Shown piece after piece: positions 34,616 through 42,358 of a stretch of 64,000 nucleotides of DNA (its first letter is position 1; the number at the start of each line of letters is the position of its first letter). The notes beneath the pieces were generated by a model. The model made no database searches, was not told the DNA's origin, and was given only the letters and a program-made list of their open reading frames with translations. Both the position numbers and the translations under genes were made by a program. The stretch comes from Proteiniclasticum ruminis DSM 24773 (GTDB taxonomy: Bacteria; Bacillota; Clostridia; Clostridiales; Clostridiaceae): the NCBI RefSeq assembly GCF_000701905.1, contig NZ_KL370832.1:161357-225356 (forward strand), in the 5' to 3' direction.

Positions 34616-35512
34616 TTGATCGATTTAACAAAGCTAACCACAGAACAGCGAAATCCTGAGACCATGAATTTGGACCAGATGACACCGCTTGAACTTGTAG
34701 AAACCATGAACCGTGAAGACCAGAAGGTCATTGAGGCAGTAAATAAAGTGCTTCCTGAAGTGGCAAAGGTCATTGAATGGACCACAGAAGCCCTAAGAAC
34801 CGGAGGCCGAATCATCTACATGGGCGCAGGAACCAGCGGAAGACTTGGAGTTCTCGATGCGGTAGAATGTCCACCTACCTTTGGTGTCTCCCCTGACCTT
34901 GTTGTAGGACTTATGGCAGGTGGAGAAAAAGCCTTTGTGAAAGCCGTAGAAGGAGCAGAAGACTCTGAGACATTGGGAACGGAAGACCTCAAAAACATCG
35001 GACTTCATGAAAAGGATGTGGTCATTGGTATCGCAGCCAGCGGGAGAACACCTTATGTCATCCATGCACTGCGCTATGCTAGAAGCCTTGGTGTGAAAAC
35101 AGCCATCATCGCCTGCAACAAGAATTCTGAAATGAGCAAGGAAGCAGACATCGCCATTGAACCTGTTCCAGGTCCTGAGGTCCTAACAGGATCCACAAGA
35201 CTTAAGGCAGGCACTGCGCAGAAGCTCGTGCTCAATATGATTTCCACCGCTTCTATGGTAGGTACCGGAAAGGCTTATGAGAATCTCATGGTGGATGTGA
35301 TGCAGTCCAATGAAAAGCTGAAGACAAGAGCTGAAAATATTGTCATGGAAGCCACTGGCTGTGAGAGAGAAACAGCAAGAACTGCCATTGATGAAGCAAA
35401 AGGCAGCGTGAAGCTCGCCATCACTTCGATTCTACTTGACACCCCTGTGGACGAAGCAGAAAAAGCACTTGAGAAAGCCAAAGGACATATCCGAAAAGCA
35501 ATCAACAAATAA
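34616..35512 (+). CDS. murQ: N-acetylmuramic acid 6-phosphate etherase
   Basis: MurQ cleaves the lactyl ether of MurNAc-6-phosphate, giving GlcNAc-6-phosphate and D-lactate. The 298-residue protein has TEQRNPETMNLDQM near the N-terminus, the SIS-domain motif GAGTSGRLGVLD near residue 72, the following AVECPPTFGV with a catalytic glutamate, GIAASGRTPYV and the TGSTRLKAGTAQK segment that are diagnostic of MurQ. The C-terminal helices (GCERETARTAID) complete it. The TTG start at 34616 is preceded by GGGAGGG and lies 3 bp after murR. Confidence 0.95.
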   Translation: MIDLTKLTTEQRNPETMNLDQMTPLELVETMNREDQKVIEAVNKVLPEVAKVIEWTTEALRTGGRIIYMGAGTSGRLGVLDAVECPPTFGVSPDLVVGLMAGGEKAFVKAVEGAEDSETLGTEDLKNIGLHEKDVVIGIAASGRTPYVIHALRYARSLGVKTAIIACNKNSEMSKEADIAIEPVPGPEVLTGSTRLKAGTAQKLVLNMISTASMVGTGKAYENLMVDVMQSNEKLKTRAENIVMEATGCERETARTAIDEAKGSVKLAITSILLDTPVDEAEKALEKAKGHIRKAINK

Positions 35513-35529
35513 CAATTAGGAGGATACTT

Positions 35530-36951
35530 ATGAATAATAAAGAACTCGCCGTAAAACTCGTCGAACTCGTCGGTGGTAAGTCCAATGTTGTAAAAGCAGG
35601 AAACTGCATGACAAGATTAAGACTGACCGTAAAAGACGCTTCCAAAGTACAGTCAGATGAAATCAAGAACACCGAAGGTGTACTTGGCCTTGTAGTTGAT
35701 GGAAGCTCCTACCAGATCGTCCTTGGACCTGGAAAGGTAAAGAAAGTTATGGACATCTGTGCAGAGGAACTGGGTCTTCCAAGAGATAGTGCAGCAGGAA
35801 GCTGGGAAGAGAACAAGGATGCGATGAAGTCCATGCAGAAGCAGGGTCCACTGAAGAAATTCATCAAGACCATTGCAGATATCTTCATTCCTCTTATTCC
35901 AGCCATCATCGCCGCTGGTCTCTTCTCTGGAATTGCCAGCCTCATCAGCACCCTTCAGGGACAGGGAACACTTCCTGCAGAAGGTTTCTGGCAGGTAGCA
36001 CAGCTCTTTACTGCTATGGCAGGTAATGCTTTCTTAGGATACTTTGCCATCTTCACTGGTATCAATGCTGCTAAGCAGTTTGGTGCTACAGAAGGTCTTG
36101 GTGGTATGATTGGTGCCATGTCCATTCATGCAAACATCGTAGCCATCTCCACCATCTTTGGACTTTATGATGCTGAAACCCCACTGAACTCCATCCTCAC
36201 CACCGGTAAGGGCGGTATCATGGGAGTCATCCTGGCTGTTTGGATTCTGTCCAAGGTAGAAAAGGGATTAAGAAAGGTGATTCCAGATGTACTGGATCTT
36301 GTTCTGACACCACTATTGAGCTTACTCATCACAGGTCTTATTCTGGTATTTGCTGTAATGCCTGTAACTGGATATCTTTCTGATCTTCTCGTCAGCGCAC
36401 TTAGCGTCATCATCAACTCCAGCAACCCTGTAGTGAGCGTCATCAGCGGATATGTGCTGGCAGCGGTGTTCCTTCCAATGGTACTTGCAGGACTTCATCA
36501 TGGACTCATTGCCATCTATGCAATCCAGCTGGAAGTTATGGGCGGAGTATCCCTCTTCCCAGTACTGGCTATGGCTGGTGCAGGACAGGTTGGTGCAGCC
36601 ATCGCCATCTACTTCATTGCAAAGAGAGTGAAGAACCAGAGAATGATGAATGTAATCACTGGTGCTCTTCCAGCAGGTTTCCTCGGAGTTGGAGAACCAC
36701 TCATCTATGGTGTTACACTTCCAATGTTCAAGCCATTTATCACTGCTGGTCTTGGAGCAGGATTCGGTGGAGCCTACGTAATGCTGACCAAGGTTCTTGC
36801 AAACGCTTGGGGTCCTTCAGGACTTGTAGCAATTCCAATCATGAAGCCAGAAAGCATGCTGAACTTCTTCATTGGTCTTGTGATCTCCTACGTTGCAGGA
36901 TTTATCATCACATACTTTGTCATCAAGGATAAGGACGTTGAAGCTGTCTAG
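35530..36951 (+). CDS. murP: PTS system N-acetylmuramic acid-specific EIIBC component
   Basis: The 473-residue protein has an EIIB domain (1-85) with the phosphorylated cysteine in AGNCMTRLRL near residue 26, and an EIIC domain with about ten membrane segments (from ~115), including GEPLIYGV in the sugar-binding region. It should import MurNAc, or the GlcNAc-MurNAc disaccharide, and phosphorylate it at C6. There is no EIIA domain, as in other MurP proteins, so a separate glucose-type EIIA must serve it. AGGAGG precedes the ATG. It overlaps mupG by 14 bp, which supports the substrate assignment. Confidence 0.9.
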   Translation: MNNKELAVKLVELVGGKSNVVKAGNCMTRLRLTVKDASKVQSDEIKNTEGVLGLVVDGSSYQIVLGPGKVKKVMDICAEELGLPRDSAAGSWEENKDAMKSMQKQGPLKKFIKTIADIFIPLIPAIIAAGLFSGIASLISTLQGQGTLPAEGFWQVAQLFTAMAGNAFLGYFAIFTGINAAKQFGATEGLGGMIGAMSIHANIVAISTIFGLYDAETPLNSILTTGKGGIMGVILAVWILSKVEKGLRKVIPDVLDLVLTPLLSLLITGLILVFAVMPVTGYLSDLLVSALSVIINSSNPVVSVISGYVLAAVFLPMVLAGLHHGLIAIYAIQLEVMGGVSLFPVLAMAGAGQVGAAIAIYFIAKRVKNQRMMNVITGALPAGFLGVGEPLIYGVTLPMFKPFITAGLGAGFGGAYVMLTKVLANAWGPSGLVAIPIMKPESMLNFFIGLVISYVAGFIITYFVIKDKDVEAV

Positions 36952-37987
36952 TACACTAGGCTTCTCCATTTATCCTTCCACATGGCAGGAAAAAAGAAAA
37001 CAGCTCTCCTCCCTCTATCAGGAGGGGAGTGCTGTTTTTACTTCTCTGCACATCAGTGAGGAATTCTCCGATGCCTATGTAGGACAGGTGGAGGAGATGA
37101 TGGCTTATCTGAACGAAACGGGCTATGAAGTGATTGCGGATGTTTCCAGAAGGAGCCTGGAAATCTTCTCGGAAGATTCTTTAGTATCCTTAGCGGAACG
37201 GCTGAAAATTGATGTCCTTCGCGTGGACTATGGGTTCACCCAAGAGGAAATCCTTCTCGCAGCACAAAAAGTGCCTGTCTGCTTCAATGCTTCTACGCTG
37301 ACAGAAGAAGATCTTATGGTGCTGAAAGAAACGGGAAAAACCTTTTATGCTATGTATAACTTCTATCCAAGACCCGAAACAGGAATAGACCGAGAGCAGT
37401 TTATGAAAAGAAATGAGCTCTTGAAGCACTATGGCCTTGGCGTCATGGCATTCATCTCAGGGGAAAGTGAGAAGAGAAGACCTCTATACGATGGCCTCCC
37501 CACTTTAGAGGAACACAGGCATCAGAAGCCTTATGTCAGCTTTGTGGATCTTATGAATGGGTATGGAATAAAGCACATATTTGTAGGAGATGGACTTCTT
37601 TCAGAAGAGGAAGCTGAGCCCATTAGACTTTTATTGGAAGAAGGTGTCTATTCTATTCCAGTGAGCACTTTGGAGAAAGAAGATCTTCTTCATAAGAACT
37701 TTACAGTTCGTATTGATTCACCCCAAAGCCTCATAAGAGTGCAGGAGTCCAGAGAATATGCAACTCCTGGAGCAGTCATAGAACCTTCACACACAACAGA
37801 AAGAAAGCTAGGAAGCATTACCATAGACAATAAGAACTATGGTCGATATTCTGGAGAAGTACAGATTCTGCGGGAAACTTTTGAGAGAGATGACAGAGTG
37901 AACGTCATTGGACAAGTGGATCCTTGCTATCACTCCCTGCTGAAGAACATTCCCAATGGAGCAAAAATCAGACTGACAAAGAGATAA
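36938..37987 (+). CDS. mupG: 6-phospho-N-acetylmuramidase (DUF871, MupG-like)
   Basis: The 349-residue protein belongs to the DUF871 family (LGFSIYPS at the N-terminus, DVLRVDYGFTQEEI, CFNASTLTEEDL, MYNFYPRPETGID, and a C-terminal domain with NYGRYSGEVQI). The Staphylococcus aureus member MupG splits MurNAc-6-phosphate-GlcNAc inside the cell. The start is TTG 36938, in frame and within the murP tail, with AAGGATAAGGA before it. Gene content murR-murQ-murP-mupG equals the staphylococcal set, so disaccharide uptake and internal cleavage are very likely. Confidence 0.9.
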   Translation: MKLSSTLGFSIYPSTWQEKRKQLSSLYQEGSAVFTSLHISEEFSDAYVGQVEEMMAYLNETGYEVIADVSRRSLEIFSEDSLVSLAERLKIDVLRVDYGFTQEEILLAAQKVPVCFNASTLTEEDLMVLKETGKTFYAMYNFYPRPETGIDREQFMKRNELLKHYGLGVMAFISGESEKRRPLYDGLPTLEEHRHQKPYVSFVDLMNGYGIKHIFVGDGLLSEEEAEPIRLLLEEGVYSIPVSTLEKEDLLHKNFTVRIDSPQSLIRVQESREYATPGAVIEPSHTTERKLGSITIDNKNYGRYSGEVQILRETFERDDRVNVIGQVDPCYHSLLKNIPNGAKIRLTKR

Positions 37988-37996
37988 AGAATAACA

Positions 37997-38027
37997 GAAA
38001 GGTTTGGATTTCCAAGCCTTTTTTTAT
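37997..38027 (+). terminator. Terminator of the MurNAc operon
   Basis: AAGGTTTGG pairs with CCAAGCCTT over an ATTT loop and is followed by a run of T residues. It starts 10 bp after the mupG stop. Confidence 0.85.
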
Positions 38028-38030
38028 TTC

Positions 38031-38105
38031 AAAAACGTTTTTAAATGATTCTAAGTATTTTGACAATGGTTTTTCACGTGCTATACTGAATCTAAAACGG
38101 TTACA
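38031..38105 (+). promoter_or_regulatory. Promoter with LacI-like operator for the isomerase/oxidoreductase pair
   Basis: TTGACA at 38060-38065 is 16 bases from TATACT at 38082-38087. Just downstream CTAAAACGGTTACA (38092-38105) matches the right half of the LacI-family consensus TGTAAnCGnTTACA well and the left half poorly. A perfect palindrome AAAAACGTTTTT lies upstream at 38031-38042. The LacI protein at 40192 is the likely regulator. Confidence 0.55.
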
Positions 38106-38118
38106 AGGAGTGTATCGA

Positions 38119-38949
38119 ATGAATCGGACTGTACTTCTAAATTCAAATACTTATCATGGATTCTCCCTGGAAGACGCCCTTCAGGGGATGCTGCAGGCAG
38201 GGATTTCCAATGTGGAGCTGACTGCGACAAAAGGATGGACAGAACATGTTTTTCCCACCATGAGTTTTGGTGAGCTCATTCAGCTGAAAGAAGCAATGAA
38301 AGATAAAAACATTGCACCTTTGGCCCTAAGTGGACATACAAATCTGATGGATGAAGACAGGATAGGGGACTTTATTTTGAATATGGCTTTGGCCAATTTC
38401 TTTGGATGTAAGTACATTCTCTCCTCCATAGGCGAAGCCCACCTGAAAGACCGAAAAGAAATCTCAGATGAAGAAGTGGCTGAAGTGGTGAAAAAATTAG
38501 TACCTCATCTTGAAAAATACGACGTTATACTCTGCCTCGAGAATCACGGAAAGCATAGTACCGGAAGGCATCTTGCAGAAATTGTGAAACGGGTGGACAG
38601 TGATCGTGTAAAAATCAACTATGATACAGCCAATGCGGTATTTTATGGCAACGTAGATATTCTGGAAGATCTTTCCTCCTGTATAGATCTTATTGGATTT
38701 GTCCATCTGAAGGACAAGGATGGACTTCAGGATGAATGGAATTTCCCTGCCGTTGGAAGCGGAAAGCTGCCGCTTCTGGAAGCAATCCAGCTGCTGAGTG
38801 AACACGGAAACGACAGTCCTTTGAGCATTGAGATTGAGTTCACCCAAAAAGGTCCTTCTTCGAAAGAGGAAGTGGATCAGGCAGTTTTGGACTCAGTTTC
38901 CTATCTTCAGAAAAACGGTGTCCTCACGAAAGTGGAGGAAAGCATATGA
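38119..38949 (+). CDS. Sugar phosphate isomerase/epimerase family protein (TIM barrel)
   Basis: The 276-residue protein is an AP-endonuclease-2-like TIM barrel: GFSLEDALQGMLQAGISNVEL at the start, LCLENHGKHS and KINYDTANAVFYG with the metal-ligand acids, GFVHLKDKDG and a final LSIEIEF. Such enzymes epimerise or isomerise keto sugars or inosose at a metal centre. ATG 38119 has AAGGAG 9 bases upstream. It overlaps the following oxidoreductase gene by 4 bp, and the pair probably performs two consecutive steps on one sugar derivative whose identity is unknown. Confidence 0.8.
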   Translation: MNRTVLLNSNTYHGFSLEDALQGMLQAGISNVELTATKGWTEHVFPTMSFGELIQLKEAMKDKNIAPLALSGHTNLMDEDRIGDFILNMALANFFGCKYILSSIGEAHLKDRKEISDEEVAEVVKKLVPHLEKYDVILCLENHGKHSTGRHLAEIVKRVDSDRVKINYDTANAVFYGNVDILEDLSSCIDLIGFVHLKDKDGLQDEWNFPAVGSGKLPLLEAIQLLSEHGNDSPLSIEIEFTQKGPSSKEEVDQAVLDSVSYLQKNGVLTKVEESI

Positions 38950-39920
38950 TACGGGTAGGGCTTGTAGGCTTTGGCGGTATGGGGAAAGTCCATTTTCACA
39001 ACTATAAAGAAATCAGCAATGCAGAAGTGGTGGGGGTTGTTACGGAGAGTGCTTCCGGGACGAAGGAAGCGGAAGAATTCGGTCTTCCTGCCTTTGAGAG
39101 CATCCGCGAACTGGTGGAAAATCTCGACGTGGATGTCATAGACATTTGTACACCCACCTTTCTCCATAAGGCGCAAGTGATGGAAGCTTTGTCACTGGAA
39201 AAACACGTCATTGTGGAAAAACCCATGGCACTGCATCGAAAGGACGCGGAAGAAATGTATGCCCTGGCAGAGAAGAAGGGGAAGTTTCTGTTTGTTGCTC
39301 AAGTGCTGAGGTTCACAAAGGATGTGCAGATTCTCAAAGAAATTGTCCAGAAGGGTACTTTAGGAAAACCCCTGGATGCCTATTTTGAACGTGTATCCGG
39401 CAAACCTTCCTGGAGTCAGGGAGGATGGCTTTTCGATAAGGAAAAGAGTGGTCTTGTTGCATTTGATTTACATATCCATGATTTGGATCTCATCATATCC
39501 ACTTTTGGAAAACCAAAAAAGTTCCAGTATACTTCCAATGGCAGAAATAAGAAAGAGGGGCAGGAGCAGTACCGGATCCTATATGAATATGACGAGTTTT
39601 CGGTCTGTGCGGAAACAGCCTGGTATCATGCCGAGTATCCTTTCACCCAGAGATTTCGGATTTATTTTGAACACGGGCTTATTGTGCAGGAAAAAGGTGT
39701 TCTGACCCTGTATAAGAAGGACCAGGAACCCTTCGTCTACGACACTGCCGATGAGGTTCTGGTGTCCACAGGAATCAATCTGCCACCCACTGGAATGTTC
39801 TATAATGAGCTTTCCCATTTCATGTCCTGCGTGGAGGAAGGGAAGCCTTCAGAAGTGATCCAGGAGAGGGAAATTCTCGGTTCCATCGAAATTCTTGAAA
39901 AAATTGTCTTTACCCACTAA
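38946..39920 (+). CDS. Gfo/Idh/MocA family oxidoreductase
   Basis: The 324-residue protein starts with the Rossmann motif RVGLVGFGGMGKVH, has IVEKPMALHRKDAEEM (the EKP motif with catalytic lysine near residue 94) and the DLHIHDLDLI helix near 178-187 that carries the conserved histidine. It should oxidise or reduce a sugar or cyclitol hydroxyl with NAD(P). The ATG overlaps the preceding TIM-barrel gene as ATGA. It is only distantly similar to the oxidoreductases at 2344 and 44940. A terminator follows, so the two genes form a bicistronic unit. Confidence 0.85.
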   Translation: MIRVGLVGFGGMGKVHFHNYKEISNAEVVGVVTESASGTKEAEEFGLPAFESIRELVENLDVDVIDICTPTFLHKAQVMEALSLEKHVIVEKPMALHRKDAEEMYALAEKKGKFLFVAQVLRFTKDVQILKEIVQKGTLGKPLDAYFERVSGKPSWSQGGWLFDKEKSGLVAFDLHIHDLDLIISTFGKPKKFQYTSNGRNKKEGQEQYRILYEYDEFSVCAETAWYHAEYPFTQRFRIYFEHGLIVQEKGVLTLYKKDQEPFVYDTADEVLVSTGINLPPTGMFYNELSHFMSCVEEGKPSEVIQEREILGSIEILEKIVFTH

Positions 39921-39944
39921 AAACATAGAATCAAAAAGTTATTA

Positions 39945-39986
39945 CGAAAGTCGCAGATGGTGTAAACCTTTACTGCGACTTTTTCA
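39945..39986 (+). terminator. Terminator after the oxidoreductase gene
   Basis: AAAGTCGCAG at 39948-39957 pairs with CTGCGACTTT at 39973-39982, followed by TT and an AT-rich tail. Confidence 0.8.
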
Positions 39987-40033
39987 TTTGATCTTGCTTT
40001 TAATTTTAAATTCATAATTAAACGGAGATGGTG

Positions 40034-40084
40034 TTGACAAAGAAAAGCGGGGATACTACACTAAAAATGTAATCAATTACATTT
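40034..40084 (+). promoter_or_regulatory. Promoter and LacI-type operator upstream of lacI-like gene
   Basis: TTGACA at 40034-40039 is 17 bases from TACACT at 40057-40062. Immediately after it, AAATGTAAT (40065-40073) and ATTACATTT (40076-40084) form a perfect inverted repeat; its core TGTAATCAATTACA fits the LacI-family consensus except for one central base. The position over the transcription start indicates autorepression. Confidence 0.65.
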
Positions 40085-40191
40085 CTGAAAATTATAATAT
40101 CGTGTGAATGTGTTGATTTTAAAGGGTTTCAGGGTTTTAGTCCTCTGATTTCAGTTCAAACCAGAAATCAAAAATTGAAAGGCGGTGTACT

Positions 40192-41199
40192 ATGGCAACC
40201 ATAAAGGATGTGGCAAAGGAAGCAAAGGTCTCAGTCGCCACAGTTTCCAGAGTACTGAATGACAAAGAGACAGTAAAACCTGAAACACAGGAAAAAGTGC
40301 TGAAAGCCATAGAAAAGCTGAATTTCGAACCGAATCTTCTGGCGCGAAACTTCAGAAAGAATGAAACGCGGGTTGTGCTGATCGTAGCACCGAACATTAC
40401 AAATCCCTACTATGCCCATATTCTTACAGGGATTGGAGACACCGCAGGAACTTTGGGATACAGCGCGCTGATCTATAATACATCAGGAAAACCGGAGAAA
40501 GAGAAAGAAGCACTGGATATGCTCGCGAAAAAGAGAGCGGATGGGGCGATTTTACTCGCCTCCACCATGGACAGGAGTCTTCTCATGCAGTATGCCAATG
40601 ACTATCCCATGGTCCAATGCTCCGAATATGATGAGAAAGCGGATCTGCCAAGAGTCTCCATCGACAATTACAGGGCAACCAGGGAACTCATGACCTATCT
40701 TCTCCAGCTGGGGCACACAAAAATTGCCACCATCAGCTCGAAGAATCCCTATATCTCCACCATGGAAAGACAAAGAGCCTATGAAGACGCATTGAAGGAT
40801 AAGAGCATGAAGGTGCCGAAGAGCTACACTGTTTTTGCAGACAGGGACTATTCTTTCAACAGTGCGAAAAAAGCGGCGATGAAACTCCTATCCATGAAAA
40901 ACCGTCCAACTGCAGTGTTCTGCATCTCCGATACCATAGCTTTGGGTGCCATCAGTGCAGCCAAAGAGCTGAACATCAGAGTTCCAGAAGATCTCACTGT
41001 CACAGGCTTTGACGATGTGGAGGACACCACCATGTTTCACCCTTATATATCCACAGTGAAACAGCCCTGCTATAAGCTGGGGGTTCAATCTATGAAACTT
41101 CTCTATGACTGCATCAGAAAGAAAGAAATGAAAGAGAAACATCATATTTTAAAGCATCAGTTCATCGAGAGAGAATCATCAGGACCCCATACTACCTGA
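40192..41199 (+). CDS. LacI family transcriptional regulator
   Basis: The 335-residue protein opens with the LacI HTH (TIKDVAKEAKVSVATVSRVL, residues 3-22), a hinge region ending LLARNFR, and a periplasmic-binding-protein-like effector domain (60-330) with PNITNPYYA, RVSIDNYRAT and CISDTIALGAI. GAAAGGCGG precedes the ATG. It stands 59 bp before a sugar ABC transporter operon and downstream of a palindromic operator, so it most likely represses both its own transcript and the transporter, with the imported sugar or its phosphate as inducer. Confidence 0.9.
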   Translation: MATIKDVAKEAKVSVATVSRVLNDKETVKPETQEKVLKAIEKLNFEPNLLARNFRKNETRVVLIVAPNITNPYYAHILTGIGDTAGTLGYSALIYNTSGKPEKEKEALDMLAKKRADGAILLASTMDRSLLMQYANDYPMVQCSEYDEKADLPRVSIDNYRATRELMTYLLQLGHTKIATISSKNPYISTMERQRAYEDALKDKSMKVPKSYTVFADRDYSFNSAKKAAMKLLSMKNRPTAVFCISDTIALGAISAAKELNIRVPEDLTVTGFDDVEDTTMFHPYISTVKQPCYKLGVQSMKLLYDCIRKKEMKEKHHILKHQFIERESSGPHTT

Positions 41200-41205
41200 A
41201 GGCCG

Positions 41206-41224
41206 ATCTGGTCCTTAACCAGAT
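41206..41224 (+). promoter_or_regulatory. Intercistronic hairpin between lacI-like gene and binding protein
   Basis: ATCTGGT at 41206-41212 pairs with ACCAGAT at 41218-41224 over a 5-base loop. No T-run follows. It may partly attenuate or mark a processing site ahead of the binding-protein gene. Confidence 0.35.
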
Positions 41225-41258
41225 TAAAATATAGTTCAAAATACGAGGAGGATGAAAA

Positions 41259-42272
41259 ATGAAAAAAGTTCTAGGAATGCTTCTGACTTTAAGCTTGCTT
41301 CTCACACCACTTCTGACCGCCTGCGGCACCAGCGAAACACCTGAGGAAACTCCTGGGGAGACTCCAGTGGAAACACCTGGGGAAGAGGAACCCTCTGAAG
41401 AGCCTGCTGAAGGCAAGTACAAAATTGGAATCCTTGCTCCTGCTGTGACACATGGCTGGGTTGCTGCTGTTGCTTATAACGCGGAAGTGCGCGCAAAAGA
41501 GCTCTCTGACAAAATCGAATATCAGATTCAGACCTCAACCAATGCAGAAGAAATGACAGCTCAGCTGGACGACCTTCTGACTTGGGGTGCTGAGGCCATC
41601 GTTGCCTTCCCACAGTGGGAAGGTATGGAAGTGCCCATTCAGCAGGCCATTGATGCAGGCGTAACCGTTGTGAATTTTGACATCGCCATCGATGCAGACG
41701 GTGTGTACCGCGTTTCCGGAGACAATGAAGATATGGGTGTCCAAGGGGCAAACTATATCGTAGAAAAAATCGGTAAGACTGGAACTGTCGTTATGCTGGA
41801 AGTCCCTACTTCAGGTTCTGTATCTGAACTGAGAAAGAAAGGCTTTGTGGACACACTGGCTGAAATCGCTCCAGACCTTGAAGTGATCACCTATGCCACC
41901 AAGTTCACCAGAGAAGACGGTCTGAAAGACTTTGCAGACATTCTGACCAGCAATGCCAAGATCGATGCAGTCTACTCCATGGATGATGAAACATCCATCG
42001 GTGTACTCCAGGCGATTTCCGAAGCAGGAAGAACTGACATCAAGGTTGTGACCGGTGGAGGCGGAATGCAGGAGTATTTCAAAATGATGCCTGAGAATGA
42101 AGACATCTGGATTCAGTCTGCACTATACAGCCCAGCCATGGTCATGGATGCCGTGAATATGGCAGTGGATATCCTGGATGGCAAGACTGTAGATGAAGTG
42201 AAGATCATTCCTACCACCATCGTAGACCGTGACAATTATGAAGAATTCCTGGATGCGAATTCTCCATACTAA
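41259..42272 (+). CDS. Sugar ABC transporter substrate-binding lipoprotein (ribose/galactose type)
   Basis: The 337-residue protein has a lipoprotein signal with lipobox LTAC (cysteine near 22), a Glu/Pro/Thr-rich linker (about 25-50), and a type I periplasmic-binding-protein domain beginning YKIGILAPAVTHGW. It continues with GAEAIVAFPQWEGM, VVNFDIAID and the later MDDETSIGVLQAI, all as in the RbsB/MglB family. GAGGAGGATG precedes the ATG. A hairpin separates it from the ATPase gene, which usually allows extra binding protein to be made. The sugar cannot be deduced. Confidence 0.88.
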   Translation: MKKVLGMLLTLSLLLTPLLTACGTSETPEETPGETPVETPGEEEPSEEPAEGKYKIGILAPAVTHGWVAAVAYNAEVRAKELSDKIEYQIQTSTNAEEMTAQLDDLLTWGAEAIVAFPQWEGMEVPIQQAIDAGVTVVNFDIAIDADGVYRVSGDNEDMGVQGANYIVEKIGKTGTVVMLEVPTSGSVSELRKKGFVDTLAEIAPDLEVITYATKFTREDGLKDFADILTSNAKIDAVYSMDDETSIGVLQAISEAGRTDIKVVTGGGGMQEYFKMMPENEDIWIQSALYSPAMVMDAVNMAVDILDGKTVDEVKIIPTTIVDRDNYEEFLDANSPY

Positions 42273-42297
42273 AAACGTATAAATCCTGGGAAAACAG

Positions 42298-42326
42298 AAA
42301 AGGTTATGGAATTTCCATAACCTTTT
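42298..42326 (+). promoter_or_regulatory. Intercistronic hairpin after the binding-protein gene
   Basis: AAAAGGTTATGG pairs perfectly with CCATAACCTTTT over a 5-base loop. The U-rich right arm could act as a leaky terminator or protect the upstream mRNA, raising binding protein over ATPase and permease. Confidence 0.6.
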
Positions 42327-42358
42327 CCCTTAAGGGAGAAAGGAGGCAACGATAGAAG

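Noticed and set aside
38031-38042. AAAAACGTTTTT as the main LacI operator
   Set aside because: It is a perfect palindrome but overlaps the A/T-rich end of the preceding terminator and lacks the TGTAA flanks; the site at 38092 is a better match.
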